Positions 52,517-60,158 of a DNA stretch of 64,000 nt are shown piece by piece. Source of the DNA: Pseudoalteromonas rubra (GTDB lineage: Bacteria > Pseudomonadota > Gammaproteobacteria > Enterobacterales > Alteromonadaceae); assembly GCF_000238295.3 (NCBI RefSeq), contig NZ_AHCD03000044.1, positions 372,001 through 436,000 on the forward strand, read 5' to 3'. The translations under genes were made by a program, and so were the position numbers. The notes under the pieces are model-generated. The model was not told the origin of the DNA. It saw only the letters and a program-made list of their open reading frames with translations, and made no database searches. How positions within the stretch are numbered: the first letter of the stretch is position 1; every line of letters begins with the position of its first letter.

Positions 52517-53635
52517 ATGAAAAGACAATTGATGGTTGCATCTTTATGGTCGCTGGTGAGCATTAATGCTATCAATACGGCCACCGCCGCGGAGGAGCCG
52601 CACGTGCTGATGGTGTTGAGTAGTTATGGTAAACAGGTTGATGGAGAAACGATTCAACCGGGTTTCGAATTTGACGAACTCAGCAAGGCCTATCAGGTAT
52701 TCAGCGACAATGGCATTCAGATCACCCTGGCCTCACCGGCGGGCGGACAACCTCTGGCAGATGAATATAACCGGGATAAATCCTATAACAAGGCGTTTTT
52801 GAGTGATCCACAGGCGATGAATGCTTTGTCTGATACCGTTAAACTTGCCAGTCTTGATGGGCAAGCGTTTGACGGCGTGTTTATTGTTGGTGGCAAAGGA
52901 CCCATGTTTGATCTGTACCAGGATAGCGAGTTACAGCGTCTGATCCGGGAAATCTACGAGCAGCAGGGTATAGTGGGGGCTGTGTGTCACGGTCCGGCAG
53001 CCCTGGTTGACGTTAAGCTGAGCAATGGCGCATACCTGGTCGATGGTAAAAGAGTAAATGGCTTTACCAACCTGGAAGAAACGGCTTTTGGTAAAAAGTG
53101 GCGTCCTCAGTTTGAGTTTTTGTTGGAAGACAAGCTTAAAGAGCGCGGTGGTTTGTTTGAGCAAGACGGACTGATGCTGAATCAGGTTACGATAGACGGC
53201 CGTTTGATCACTGGTCAGAACCCTTTTTCTACCGCAGATACGGCGATGGCCATGGTGCGAGCCATGGGGATTGAAGAGGTCAATGAGCCTGTTTATAAGG
53301 ATGACCGCAGTGTTAAGCTGGCTGAGCTGCTGTTCAGAGACAAAGCAGCTGCTATGGCACAATTTCAGCAATCACCTGAGCAATATGATGTTCAGATGTT
53401 AGCTATGATAGGTGTCTATCAGGCCCGGTTTGCCAAAACGCAATTACAATTACACAATGCGATTGAATTGATGACTTTTGCGCAATCTAAATTTAACCAC
53501 CCTATGATTGAGCTGACGATTGCACAAGCGTACGTCAGACAAAATGATCAGGCTGAGGCAAAATCCAGCCTGCTGCGAGCGCAAAAAACGTACCCTGATA
53601 ATGAAAAAATAAAGGCCATGCTGGCCAGGCTGTAA
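52517..53635 (+). CDS. Exported DJ-1/PfpI-type protein with C-terminal helical repeat
   Basis: A 372-residue protein. A signal-like N-terminus (MKRQLMVASLWSLVSINAINTATA|AEE) precedes a DJ-1/PfpI domain (about 28-255) of the Hsp31/YhbO kind: GIVGAVCHGPAAL with nucleophile Cys157 and His158, VFIVGGKGPMFDL, RLITGQNPFS. Such proteins act as deglycases/glyoxalases or chaperones; this one would work in the periplasm, which is unusual. Residues about 280-372 are TPR-like helices (FAKTQLQLHNAIELMTFAQSKF, AQAYVRQNDQAEAKSSLLRA). AAAGGAG is 7 nt upstream. The promoter carries TTCAC-N6-TTCAC. Confidence 0.85.
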   Translation: MKRQLMVASLWSLVSINAINTATAAEEPHVLMVLSSYGKQVDGETIQPGFEFDELSKAYQVFSDNGIQITLASPAGGQPLADEYNRDKSYNKAFLSDPQAMNALSDTVKLASLDGQAFDGVFIVGGKGPMFDLYQDSELQRLIREIYEQQGIVGAVCHGPAALVDVKLSNGAYLVDGKRVNGFTNLEETAFGKKWRPQFEFLLEDKLKERGGLFEQDGLMLNQVTIDGRLITGQNPFSTADTAMAMVRAMGIEEVNEPVYKDDRSVKLAELLFRDKAAAMAQFQQSPEQYDVQMLAMIGVYQARFAKTQLQLHNAIELMTFAQSKFNHPMIELTIAQAYVRQNDQAEAKSSLLRAQKTYPDNEKIKAMLARL

Positions 53636-54002
53636 TGTGTTTTCGGACTAAAAAACTGCGGCAAAGGGGTGAGCTTTGACCATGCCGCATTAACTATGAA
53701 ATTTACTAATAGCTGAATGGCTGGTTGTTTTATGTCCATTGTCACTAATAACGGTATAAAGGGTGGGGAAAAATTTGCCCAGAGCAATCAGAAACCACCA
53801 TATGTATCATTTTTGTTTTATATTTGTTTTCTACTTGTGCAATGTGAATAAATCCTTGCACCTGGGCTGGGTCAACTTATTATTTGTTCTATTAACAAAA
53901 GTCATGTACTTTCATCGCAATTCGGATTTTAAAAAGTCCTTTCAGACGCTACACTAAGCTTGCTTGATAACTCAAAACGTCAAAGGAAGTGTATCTATCA
54001 TC
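53636..54002. other. Intergenic with hairpin
   Basis: 367 bp. A TGCGGCA/TGCCGCA hairpin (about 53658-53691) with A6 before it may end the DJ-1 transcript. The rest is AT-rich and should hold the promoter of the 54003 gene. The frame that opens with TTG at 53964 is not needed. Confidence 0.4.
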
Positions 54003-54413
54003 ATGAAGTTAAATGATAAATATGATGCTGACTTTAGCCGTGCAGTATTTGGGCCCTATGAGCTACACAAAAGGAAAAGGTTGTTAACATATTGTGGTGA
54101 AAGCGTGCGCCTTGAACCTCTTATCTATGACTTATTAGAATATTTTATCTGTCATAGAGATAGGGTGATTGGCCGGGATGAATTGTGCCGGGAGATCTGG
54201 CAACAGGAGTATGTCGACAACAATGCCATAAATCGGGCTGTTTCCGAATTACGGCGCTGTGTTTCCAAACATAAACTTGGGGTTGACGTGATCAGAACGC
54301 ATTACCGCAAGGGCTACAGTTTCAATCTGGTGGTTGAACTGGATCCCAGACCTAACCCGTTCCGTTGGATAGCTAAGTGGTTTCATCAGGCTGTACCATG
54401 CAAAGAACAGTGA
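54003..54413 (+). CDS. Free winged-helix regulator (OmpR-type, no sensor)
   Basis: About 136 residues from the ATG at 54003. The body is an OmpR/ToxR-type winged helix: VRLEPLIYDLLEYFICHRDRV, then GRDELCREIWQQEYVDNNAINRAVSELRRC and the wing RTHYRKGYSF. There is no receiver domain and no membrane helix; the tail (PFRWIAKWFHQAV) is slightly hydrophobic but short. The usual membrane or receiver part is therefore missing, leaving a soluble DNA-binding protein. An upstream in-frame TTG (53964) is a poorer start; AAGGAAG is about 14 nt from the ATG. Confidence 0.75.
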   Translation: MKLNDKYDADFSRAVFGPYELHKRKRLLTYCGESVRLEPLIYDLLEYFICHRDRVIGRDELCREIWQQEYVDNNAINRAVSELRRCVSKHKLGVDVIRTHYRKGYSFNLVVELDPRPNPFRWIAKWFHQAVPCKEQ

Positions 54414-54630
54414 TCAGTAAAACAACTGGCTTTTCTGTCAAAGCCCGCTGGGCAGGCGTCGCTCAGCCGATCGTGCTTAATCTCTTTGTATTGGTTTAGT
54501 GAAGAAAGTCTACTAAACCTGTATCTAATCTAACCTCCGTGCTGGTGGCGGGCTAATTTCTGAAATTTGCCTGCCTGCATCAGGAGCCTGCTTATCTTTT
54601 TGCTGCAATCAAACTAATCTGCATTGATAC
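54414..54630. other. Intergenic, no feature seen
   Basis: Part of the 620-bp gap 54414-55033. I see no ORF with a ribosome site and no RNA gene. The middle of the gap is the repeat at 54631-54817; the part after it (54818-55033) precedes the 55034 gene. Confidence 0.4.
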
Positions 54631-54817
54631 ATAACCAATTGGAAAGGTTAAATTTTCCGATAACAGAGATAAAAATTTCTCTTTTAGAATCTATGCCTTA
54701 GGTATTAGTTCGCAAATTTTTTCCTCGCCTATATGGAGCTAGGTGCCTCAGCGATAGCGGTGCTATCGACCCATTTTCTTGCCTCAAATAAGCACGCTTA
54801 ATTAAACAAATTGGTAT
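54631..54817. repeat. Interspersed palindromic-ended repeat, copy 2
   Basis: A 187-bp diverged copy of the 2873-3034 element. The left end starts ATAACCAATT and the right end is AAATTGGTAT. Shared interior blocks include AAAAATTTCTC, ATCGACCC followed by ATTTTCTTGCCTCAAA, and CTTAATT before the right end. It differs by insertions in the middle (about 25 bp longer overall). It contains no ORF. Confidence 0.65.
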
Positions 54818-55033
54818 AGGAGTGCATTTGAGGGCAGGTAATGACTGTTAGATCGTGTATGTTACCATTTTTCGCTACCGGGTCACTTAGCATGAGGCGA
54901 TGGGCGAGCGCCACTCAAAGGTGACAGACAATAAGCAAGTAGTTGTGTTTTATACACTGGGCAGGCTCGTTTTTACGAAAAACGTGGGGTGTGATAAACT
55001 TACCTTAAATCAAAGGACTAACCGGGTAACATT

Positions 55034-55453
55034 ATGGCGCCGCCACTGCAACAATTCTCTCGCTGGTTTTGTACATTGCCTCAGAGCCAAAAACAAGTGC
55101 TGACTGAGTCTCTCAGCCCTGTTTTTGTTGAGCTCAGTGAGGTGCCCTCAGCCTGCAAAGAGCAAACCTTGCTGAGGTTACTTGCTAACCAGGCAGCTAG
55201 CGTAAACCTGATTGCCTTAGTGCTCAATCTGCGCACACACATAGAGCATACGATGACGTTACAGGCCGATGCGCTGCCCAGGCTGGCTAACGCCGGTGAT
55301 TTGCTTTTTTATAGCCGTGCACAGGATGATGACTCACTCAGGAAAATTGCAGATGAACAGTGGCAATGGCAGCAATCACGTGAGTCCTGGCTCGAACTAA
55401 AACGCGCTTACTTATCGTTAGAGTATGTACGCCGCTGGTTGCAGGCCAGCTGA
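55034..55453 (+). CDS. Hypothetical protein, first gene of a two-component operon
   Basis: A 139-residue all-helical soluble protein (LSRWF, SQKQVLTESLSPVFVEL, LLANQAASVNLIALVLNLRTHIEHTM, EQWQWQQSRESWLELKRAYLSLEYVRRWL) that I do not recognise. It has no signal or membrane segment. It lies 46-70 bp before the response regulator gene on the same strand, so it may modulate the system or be a neighbour under the same control. The start ATG at 55034 has only a weak ribosome site; AAGGA is about 17 nt away. Confidence 0.6.
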   Translation: MAPPLQQFSRWFCTLPQSQKQVLTESLSPVFVELSEVPSACKEQTLLRLLANQAASVNLIALVLNLRTHIEHTMTLQADALPRLANAGDLLFYSRAQDDDSLRKIADEQWQWQQSRESWLELKRAYLSLEYVRRWLQAS

Positions 55454-55459
55454 ATTAAA

Positions 55460-55476
55460 TTTCACACTGCTTTCAC
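55460..55476 (+). promoter_or_regulatory. TTCAC-N6-TTCAC box upstream of the response regulator
   Basis: TTTCAC-ACTGC-TTTCAC, equal to TTCAC-ACTGCT-TTCAC: exact cre/blr tag spacing of 11 bp. It lies between the 55034 gene and the regulator, with a possible -10 (GATTACAT, about 55492-55500). It matches the box at 52455-52470, so the encoded regulator may control both itself and the DJ-1 gene. Confidence 0.6.
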
Positions 55477-55523
55477 GAATGCCGCGTTAGTGTGATTACA
55501 TGATTGTTAGTTTGGTGACCAGG

Positions 55524-56219
55524 ATGGCGCAAGTAAAAGTACTTTTAATTGAAGATAATCAGGATCTGAGCCGCAATATCGGCGAGTATATTGAATCACA
55601 GGGTGCTGTGGTGGACTTTGCACACACCGGAGAGCTGGGTGTGCAACTCGCACTGGAACAATTTTATGATTGTGTGGTCTTAGATGTGATGCTACCCAAA
55701 ATGGATGGATTGGCTGTCTGTCAGCAACTGCGCACAGAGGCCAATCGCCATATTCCCATCATTATGCTGACTGCCCGCGATACGCTGGATGACAAGCTCA
55801 GCGGTTTTTCTCTTGGCGTAGATGACTACCTGACTAAGCCGTTTGCACTTGAAGAGTTGTGGGTCCGCTGTAATGCCCTGGCCAGACGCCATTTACTCAA
55901 TAGTGAACACACACTACGCCTGGGGGAAGGTGACAAAGCCTTGTCTCTGAACAATCAAACCCAGCATATTGAGCGTGCCGGCTCCCCATTAACGCTGCAA
56001 CCGATCCCGTTTAAAATTCTGCGTTTGCTCATGGAGCATCATCCCAGAGCGCTGAGTCGCAGCGAGCTGTGTGACAGAATTTGGGGTGACGAGCCGACGG
56101 ACTCAGATGCGCTGCGCTCTCATATCTACCAGTTACGCAAGGCCATAGATAAGCCATTTTCCAGCCCGATCATCAAAACCATTCATGGTATTGGCTTTGC
56201 ACTTGACATAGAAGGATAA
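55524..56219 (+). CDS. OmpR-family response regulator
   Basis: About 231 residues from the ATG at 55524; the frame also opens 24 bp earlier (55500), but promoter geometry favours 55524. Receiver domain: Glu10/Asp11, Asp54 (VVLDVMLPKMDG), TA switch in IIMLTARD and Lys in YLTKPFA. The winged helix ends IKTIHGIGFALDI with GDEPTDSDALRSHIYQLRKAID. Similar to QseB/PmrA/CreB-type regulators; orthology is not settled. Its own promoter region carries TTCAC-N6-TTCAC. The kinase gene follows immediately. Confidence 0.9.
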   Translation: MAQVKVLLIEDNQDLSRNIGEYIESQGAVVDFAHTGELGVQLALEQFYDCVVLDVMLPKMDGLAVCQQLRTEANRHIPIIMLTARDTLDDKLSGFSLGVDDYLTKPFALEELWVRCNALARRHLLNSEHTLRLGEGDKALSLNNQTQHIERAGSPLTLQPIPFKILRLLMEHHPRALSRSELCDRIWGDEPTDSDALRSHIYQLRKAIDKPFSSPIIKTIHGIGFALDIEG

Positions 56220-56220
56220 A

Positions 56221-57480
56221 TTGCCTGTGAGAGCGACTCAGCTGCGCAATCGTATTGTCGGTTTTTTTGTTGGTATTGCCCTGTTCATCAGTGCACTGTT
56301 TGGTGCTGCGAGCTTTTTGTTTGCTTACAACATTGAAGATCGATTCTTTGTCTCTTTGCTGGATGATGAAGCTAAGACTATTGCTATTCAACTTGAAGCG
56401 GGTCAGCAGCCAACGCCACGACTGGATTTTATACGTTACTACCCGGCGCATGCGGAATTACCGAGGGTAGTGCGCGAAGCGCTTCAAGCAGAGCCGCATC
56501 GTATCGAATTTAGTGGCGAAGATGTTGCCCACTATCACCTCAAAAAATTGCCTTCCGGGTACTTACTGGCGGAGGTCAGTGAACAGCTGGTGGTGCGTAA
56601 AATCAAAGGCGGGATGCTGAAATTTATTCTGGTGTTGTCAGGGGGCGTACTGGTGCTTGCTTTGGTGCTGGCCTTTGCCTCACTGATCATGGCAAAACGT
56701 CTTGTTAAGCCCTTGGATACTTTAGTTAAAATAGTCGAAGATGCACCGGTTGAACGTTTACCACAGAATTTCTCGGGGCAGTTTGTGAATGACGAAATTG
56801 GCGCATTTGCCAGGACGCTGGAACAGGCTTTGGCAAGAATACGGCGCTTCATTCATCGTGAGCAAGCGTTCACCCGCGATGTTTCTCATGAATTAAGAAC
56901 GCCGGTGGCCATCACGCAAAGCTCTCTGACCTTGCTCAGACAGACGTCATTGAGCGACAAACAGGCTGAGCTGGTTGACCGAATTGCAGATGCACAGCAT
57001 CAAATCACGCAAAGTCTTGAGGTATTACTCGCATTGGCTCGGGAAGAAACTCTGGCGCATGACAGTGTGCGTGTTTTACCTGTGGTTGAGCAGGTAATCT
57101 TAGCTCAGGCTGAGAAAATAGCGGGTAAAGAGATTGAAGTCGAGGTAGAAGTACCAGCAAAACTTGCGTTACCTATTGCCACAAGTGCATTACAGCTGTT
57201 GCTGAATAATCTGATCGGCAATGCGTTTACCCATATTCACAGCGGTTTGGTGACGATCAGTGCCAGCACGCATTCCATTACTGTTGCAGATACCGGCGGC
57301 GGAATAGCCCCTGAGCAGTTAAAGACACTGTTTGAACCGGGCGTGAAAGGCCCGGATAGCAATGGCATGGGCATGGGCCTGTCTATGGTCAAGCGTTTAT
57401 GTGAAAAGCTGGACATTGAACTGAGTGTCACCAGCTCAGACTCTGGTAGTTCGTTTTGTCTGCAATTTCAGTCCGTTTAA
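56221..57480 (+). CDS. Sensor histidine kinase
   Basis: About 419 residues. The frame opens with TTG at 56221 directly after the regulator stop; a GTG at 56227 is an alternative with better spacing to GAAGGA. Helix 1 (about 12-36), a short periplasmic domain (about 37-130), helix 2 (about 133-155) and a HAMP region (LVKPLDTLVKIVEDAPVERL). The transmitter has RDVSHELRTPVAIT with His223, and an HATPase with NNLIGNAFTHIHSG, VADTGGGI and GMGLSMVKRL. The short periplasmic domain with no recognised fold gives no signal hint. Third gene of the 55034-57480 operon. Confidence 0.9.
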   Translation: MPVRATQLRNRIVGFFVGIALFISALFGAASFLFAYNIEDRFFVSLLDDEAKTIAIQLEAGQQPTPRLDFIRYYPAHAELPRVVREALQAEPHRIEFSGEDVAHYHLKKLPSGYLLAEVSEQLVVRKIKGGMLKFILVLSGGVLVLALVLAFASLIMAKRLVKPLDTLVKIVEDAPVERLPQNFSGQFVNDEIGAFARTLEQALARIRRFIHREQAFTRDVSHELRTPVAITQSSLTLLRQTSLSDKQAELVDRIADAQHQITQSLEVLLALAREETLAHDSVRVLPVVEQVILAQAEKIAGKEIEVEVEVPAKLALPIATSALQLLLNNLIGNAFTHIHSGLVTISASTHSITVADTGGGIAPEQLKTLFEPGVKGPDSNGMGMGLSMVKRLCEKLDIELSVTSSDSGSSFCLQFQSV

Positions 57481-57571
57481 TTGTCAGAGCCAAGAAAACA
57501 GGGCCTGAAAGGCTGAGTGGTGAGACTGTGAGCTCTGGCATGCTTTTTCAGATCAACAATACCGGAAATGA

Positions 57572-57946
57572 ATGATGATAATTTCTGATTTAAATGTGTC
57601 GGATGGACAGATAACTGAACTTTATGTGTATTCAAGTTTAGTTAAGGTCGTTTTGGAAGATTGGAAAGGCGAGAAGTATAGCCTTGCTTTTAAAGGTGTT
57701 GTTGGAGTTGAGTGTTATTCCCCAGAAGGTGTCGAGTTGTGTCAGATAAGTGTACTGACTGAATCTGAAAAGATAAGCAAAGTGTGTGCTATCGCAGAGG
57801 CCGAAGAGAATGAGTTTAAAGAATACTCATTTATTTCGGCCTGGACAGATTTGCCAGTTTTGAGTGTCTTTAGTGGTCATGTTGAAATAAACCGGCTAAA
57901 CCAAGATAGCCAAATACATTTGCATGAATACGTACACAAAAACTAG
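57572..57946 (+). CDS. Hypothetical protein, 124 residues
   Basis: A small soluble protein, beta-rich then mixed (VKVVLEDWKGEKYSLAFKGVVGVECYSPEG, FSGHVEINRLNQDSQIHLHEY), which I do not recognise. The frame starts at ATG 57572 or the next ATG at 57575, with CCGGAA just upstream. It looks like a stand-alone single-domain protein; some immunity proteins have this size and composition, but no toxin gene is adjacent. It ends 110 bp before a strong terminator. Confidence 0.55.
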   Translation: MMIISDLNVSDGQITELYVYSSLVKVVLEDWKGEKYSLAFKGVVGVECYSPEGVELCQISVLTESEKISKVCAIAEAEENEFKEYSFISAWTDLPVLSVFSGHVEINRLNQDSQIHLHEYVHKN

Positions 57947-58035
57947 TAGGCGCTCATAGACTACAGCAAAGTACTCTTTACTCGCTTGTGACCTATTTAG
58001 CTAAGTTCAGATGAGAGAAGTACAAACAAGCCTAA

Positions 58036-58066
58036 GCCCGAAGCCTATCCAGGCTTCGGGCTTTTT
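58036..58066 (+). terminator. Intrinsic terminator
   Basis: GCCCGAAGCC-TATCCA-GGCTTCGGGC perfect 10-bp stem, then TTTTT. It ends the 57572-57946 transcript and lies just before the convergent metallopeptidase stop. Confidence 0.9.
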
Positions 58067-58074
58067 ACTATCTG

Positions 58075-59610
58075 CTAGTACTGAAGCTGCCCACCGTTTT
58101 GAATAAACTGCACATAATCCTGCCAGGCTTGCTCTACGCCTATGCCCAGTATATCGGTGAAGACACGGTCAAATGACCAGGTGTAGTTGGTGTAATCTAC
58201 TGCTGACTGGTTAAACTTGCGGATAAACAGTGGGTCTTTTTCCTGTTTAATGTAATGCAGGAAGAAGCCGGTGGTGGTGTATCCGCCCAGCCACTTTTTG
58301 GGGTTGGTGATATCCGGTTGTCTGGTTTTATGGAAACCCGCGCCAATTCGCACGGCATCTGCCAGACCTTCGGTATACGCCCAGTAAGGACCGCCGTCTC
58401 CATAGCCATCGTGCGTTATCGGAGAGTTATTGTAGCCATGTGTCACTTCATGGAACAAGATGCCGTCAATTTCGTCGCGGATCGCGTTGTCGTCATTGTT
58501 TCCTTCCCGATAGACTTTTTCCAGATGCTTGGTGCTGACGGCAATGGTCATCTCGCCGGACCCATCCTGGCCGAGTTTATAGGCTACAAAGTCGTTGCCC
58601 CATGCGTCTTTTTCTCTGAGTTCAAAGCGCAGGTGTCTGAAACGTTGCGATTCTTTTGGATCGGTATAGAGCACCTGGGCTACGTCCACGCAGCGGTTTG
58701 CCATATGGGCAGCCGGGTCGCTTATGATGCGTTTTACCAGTTGCGAACCCGCCGTTTCCGGATTCATATCTACAAAATCAACAACCGGCTTGTCCCAGTT
58801 ACCGCCGCCATTGTTACTCTCTTCTTTGATATTGATGGTGTAACTGGTGGCAGACCAGCCATAGACAGAGACATACAGATTATTGCCTTGTGCCTGGCAT
58901 GATTCCGTTGCTGTGGGCGAGGTGCTGGCACAGTGATAGTTGCTGGTGGTTGGCTGGCCACCCAGGCCTATATACAGGTCGGCATCGCCGTTACCTGAGG
59001 TGGTTGCTGATACTTTTCCCGCCACATTGAACGGCCCATAATGCTGCCAACTTCCTTTACTGATTGACTTGCTGTCTGTCAGCGGTAAGGCGTCATTCGG
59101 TGGCGGTGTCACGCCACCCAGCAACTCAATTTCTGCCAGCTGTAAAATCCCGGCACCCTGGTTGGCGGTGACATTCAGCTTGTAGTGGCGATAGGCCTGG
59201 CTGTTAGCGACACTATACTGGCGAGTCTGATAGCGTGCAGAAAAGGTCTGATTGGTTTGTGTATCAAGTTCGTACCAGGTGTTGCCATCATTTGAGCCGA
59301 GTAATTGCCAGTCTTGTGGATCGCGGCTGGCCGCATCATTGGCCGAAGTCAATGTGTAGCCCGACACCACCTGAGGAGTGTTGAACTGATAGGCTATCCA
59401 GCCTGTGGGCGAGAAGGTCAGCCATTTGCTGTACTGAGAATCATCAAACGCCTTGGCGCGTCCTTCTGCTGCGCCATTCTCCCCGCTTGCGGTGATAACC
59501 CCTGAGTTTGGTTGGGTCAGATCCGCGCTGGCAAAGCTGGTAGGTGCGAGCAGGGCGCTGCTCAGGCACAATGCAAGCGTACTTTTACTGTAGTTGTGGT
59601 GTTTTTTCAT
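58075..59610 (-). CDS. Secreted metallopeptidase of the basic-secretory-protein type with discoidin domain
   Basis: A 511-residue secreted protein. Signal peptide to SFA|SAD (about 28). An F5/8C (discoidin) domain at about 35-165 (FDDSQYSKWLTFSPTGWIAYQF, LLGSNDGNTWYELD). A PPC-like domain at about 178-265 (GNGDADLYIGLGG). The peptidase (about 275-511) has the zinc site HEVTH (His387, Glu388, His391) in IDGILFHEVTHGY and YWAYTEGLADAVRI, which with DPAAHMANRCVDVAQVLY matches the plant-type basic secretory protein peptidases (PF04450), rare in bacteria. The N-terminal modules suggest sugar or surface binding. AGAGAG precedes the ATG. Confidence 0.85.
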   Translation of the reverse strand: MKKHHNYSKSTLALCLSSALLAPTSFASADLTQPNSGVITASGENGAAEGRAKAFDDSQYSKWLTFSPTGWIAYQFNTPQVVSGYTLTSANDAASRDPQDWQLLGSNDGNTWYELDTQTNQTFSARYQTRQYSVANSQAYRHYKLNVTANQGAGILQLAEIELLGGVTPPPNDALPLTDSKSISKGSWQHYGPFNVAGKVSATTSGNGDADLYIGLGGQPTTSNYHCASTSPTATESCQAQGNNLYVSVYGWSATSYTINIKEESNNGGGNWDKPVVDFVDMNPETAGSQLVKRIISDPAAHMANRCVDVAQVLYTDPKESQRFRHLRFELREKDAWGNDFVAYKLGQDGSGEMTIAVSTKHLEKVYREGNNDDNAIRDEIDGILFHEVTHGYNNSPITHDGYGDGGPYWAYTEGLADAVRIGAGFHKTRQPDITNPKKWLGGYTTTGFFLHYIKQEKDPLFIRKFNQSAVDYTNYTWSFDRVFTDILGIGVEQAWQDYVQFIQNGGQLQY

Positions 59611-60158
59611 CCTGTTGCTCTCTTTTACATGTTGTATTTTTGTAACGTTCCAATTTTCAGGTGTGATGACGACTGGTTACATAACTAAAGTGGCTATTAA
59701 ATTTAGTCTTTACTTGTTTTGGAACGATCTAAATATTGCCCGTGTCACTTTATTTGTCAAACTGATGTAAATAATAAATTGGTTTAAAGTTGAGCAGTTT
59801 GGTTATAAGACAGGCAAGCATTGGCGTGCAGCGGCTGTTTAAGAGAGGATGTGTTATAACCCGTTTGGGGTATTGGGGTGTTCGGTATCCGTATCGTTGT
59901 CAAGAAGGCTATGGTATACCAGCTCTGAAGCAGTTTGTGCAGAGGTGAATATTTGGCAATCCCGTTGCTCGTAAGCACCCGTTTTTTTGTGCCTTGTTCG
60001 TCTATGATCTTTGCAACGAACCTGATGCTCTAATAATAAAAAGTTTGCAAAGCAGTAATGCAGACTGCTATTTAGACGATGTAATAGCTTGTAATACAAC
60101 GAGTCTTTCAGCTGAGCTAACATGGCGCCGCTTAAATTAATAAAAACGAGGTCGCCAA
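59611..60158. other. Long intergenic region between divergent genes
   Basis: 548 bp, mostly AT-rich. An inverted repeat CGTTCCAA (about 59645-59652) / TTGGAACG (about 59719-59726) lies 66 bp apart near the metallopeptidase end. A leftward 104-residue frame (59854-60168) and a second in another frame have odd composition and no ribosome site, so I do not call them. No RNA gene is seen. Confidence 0.45.
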
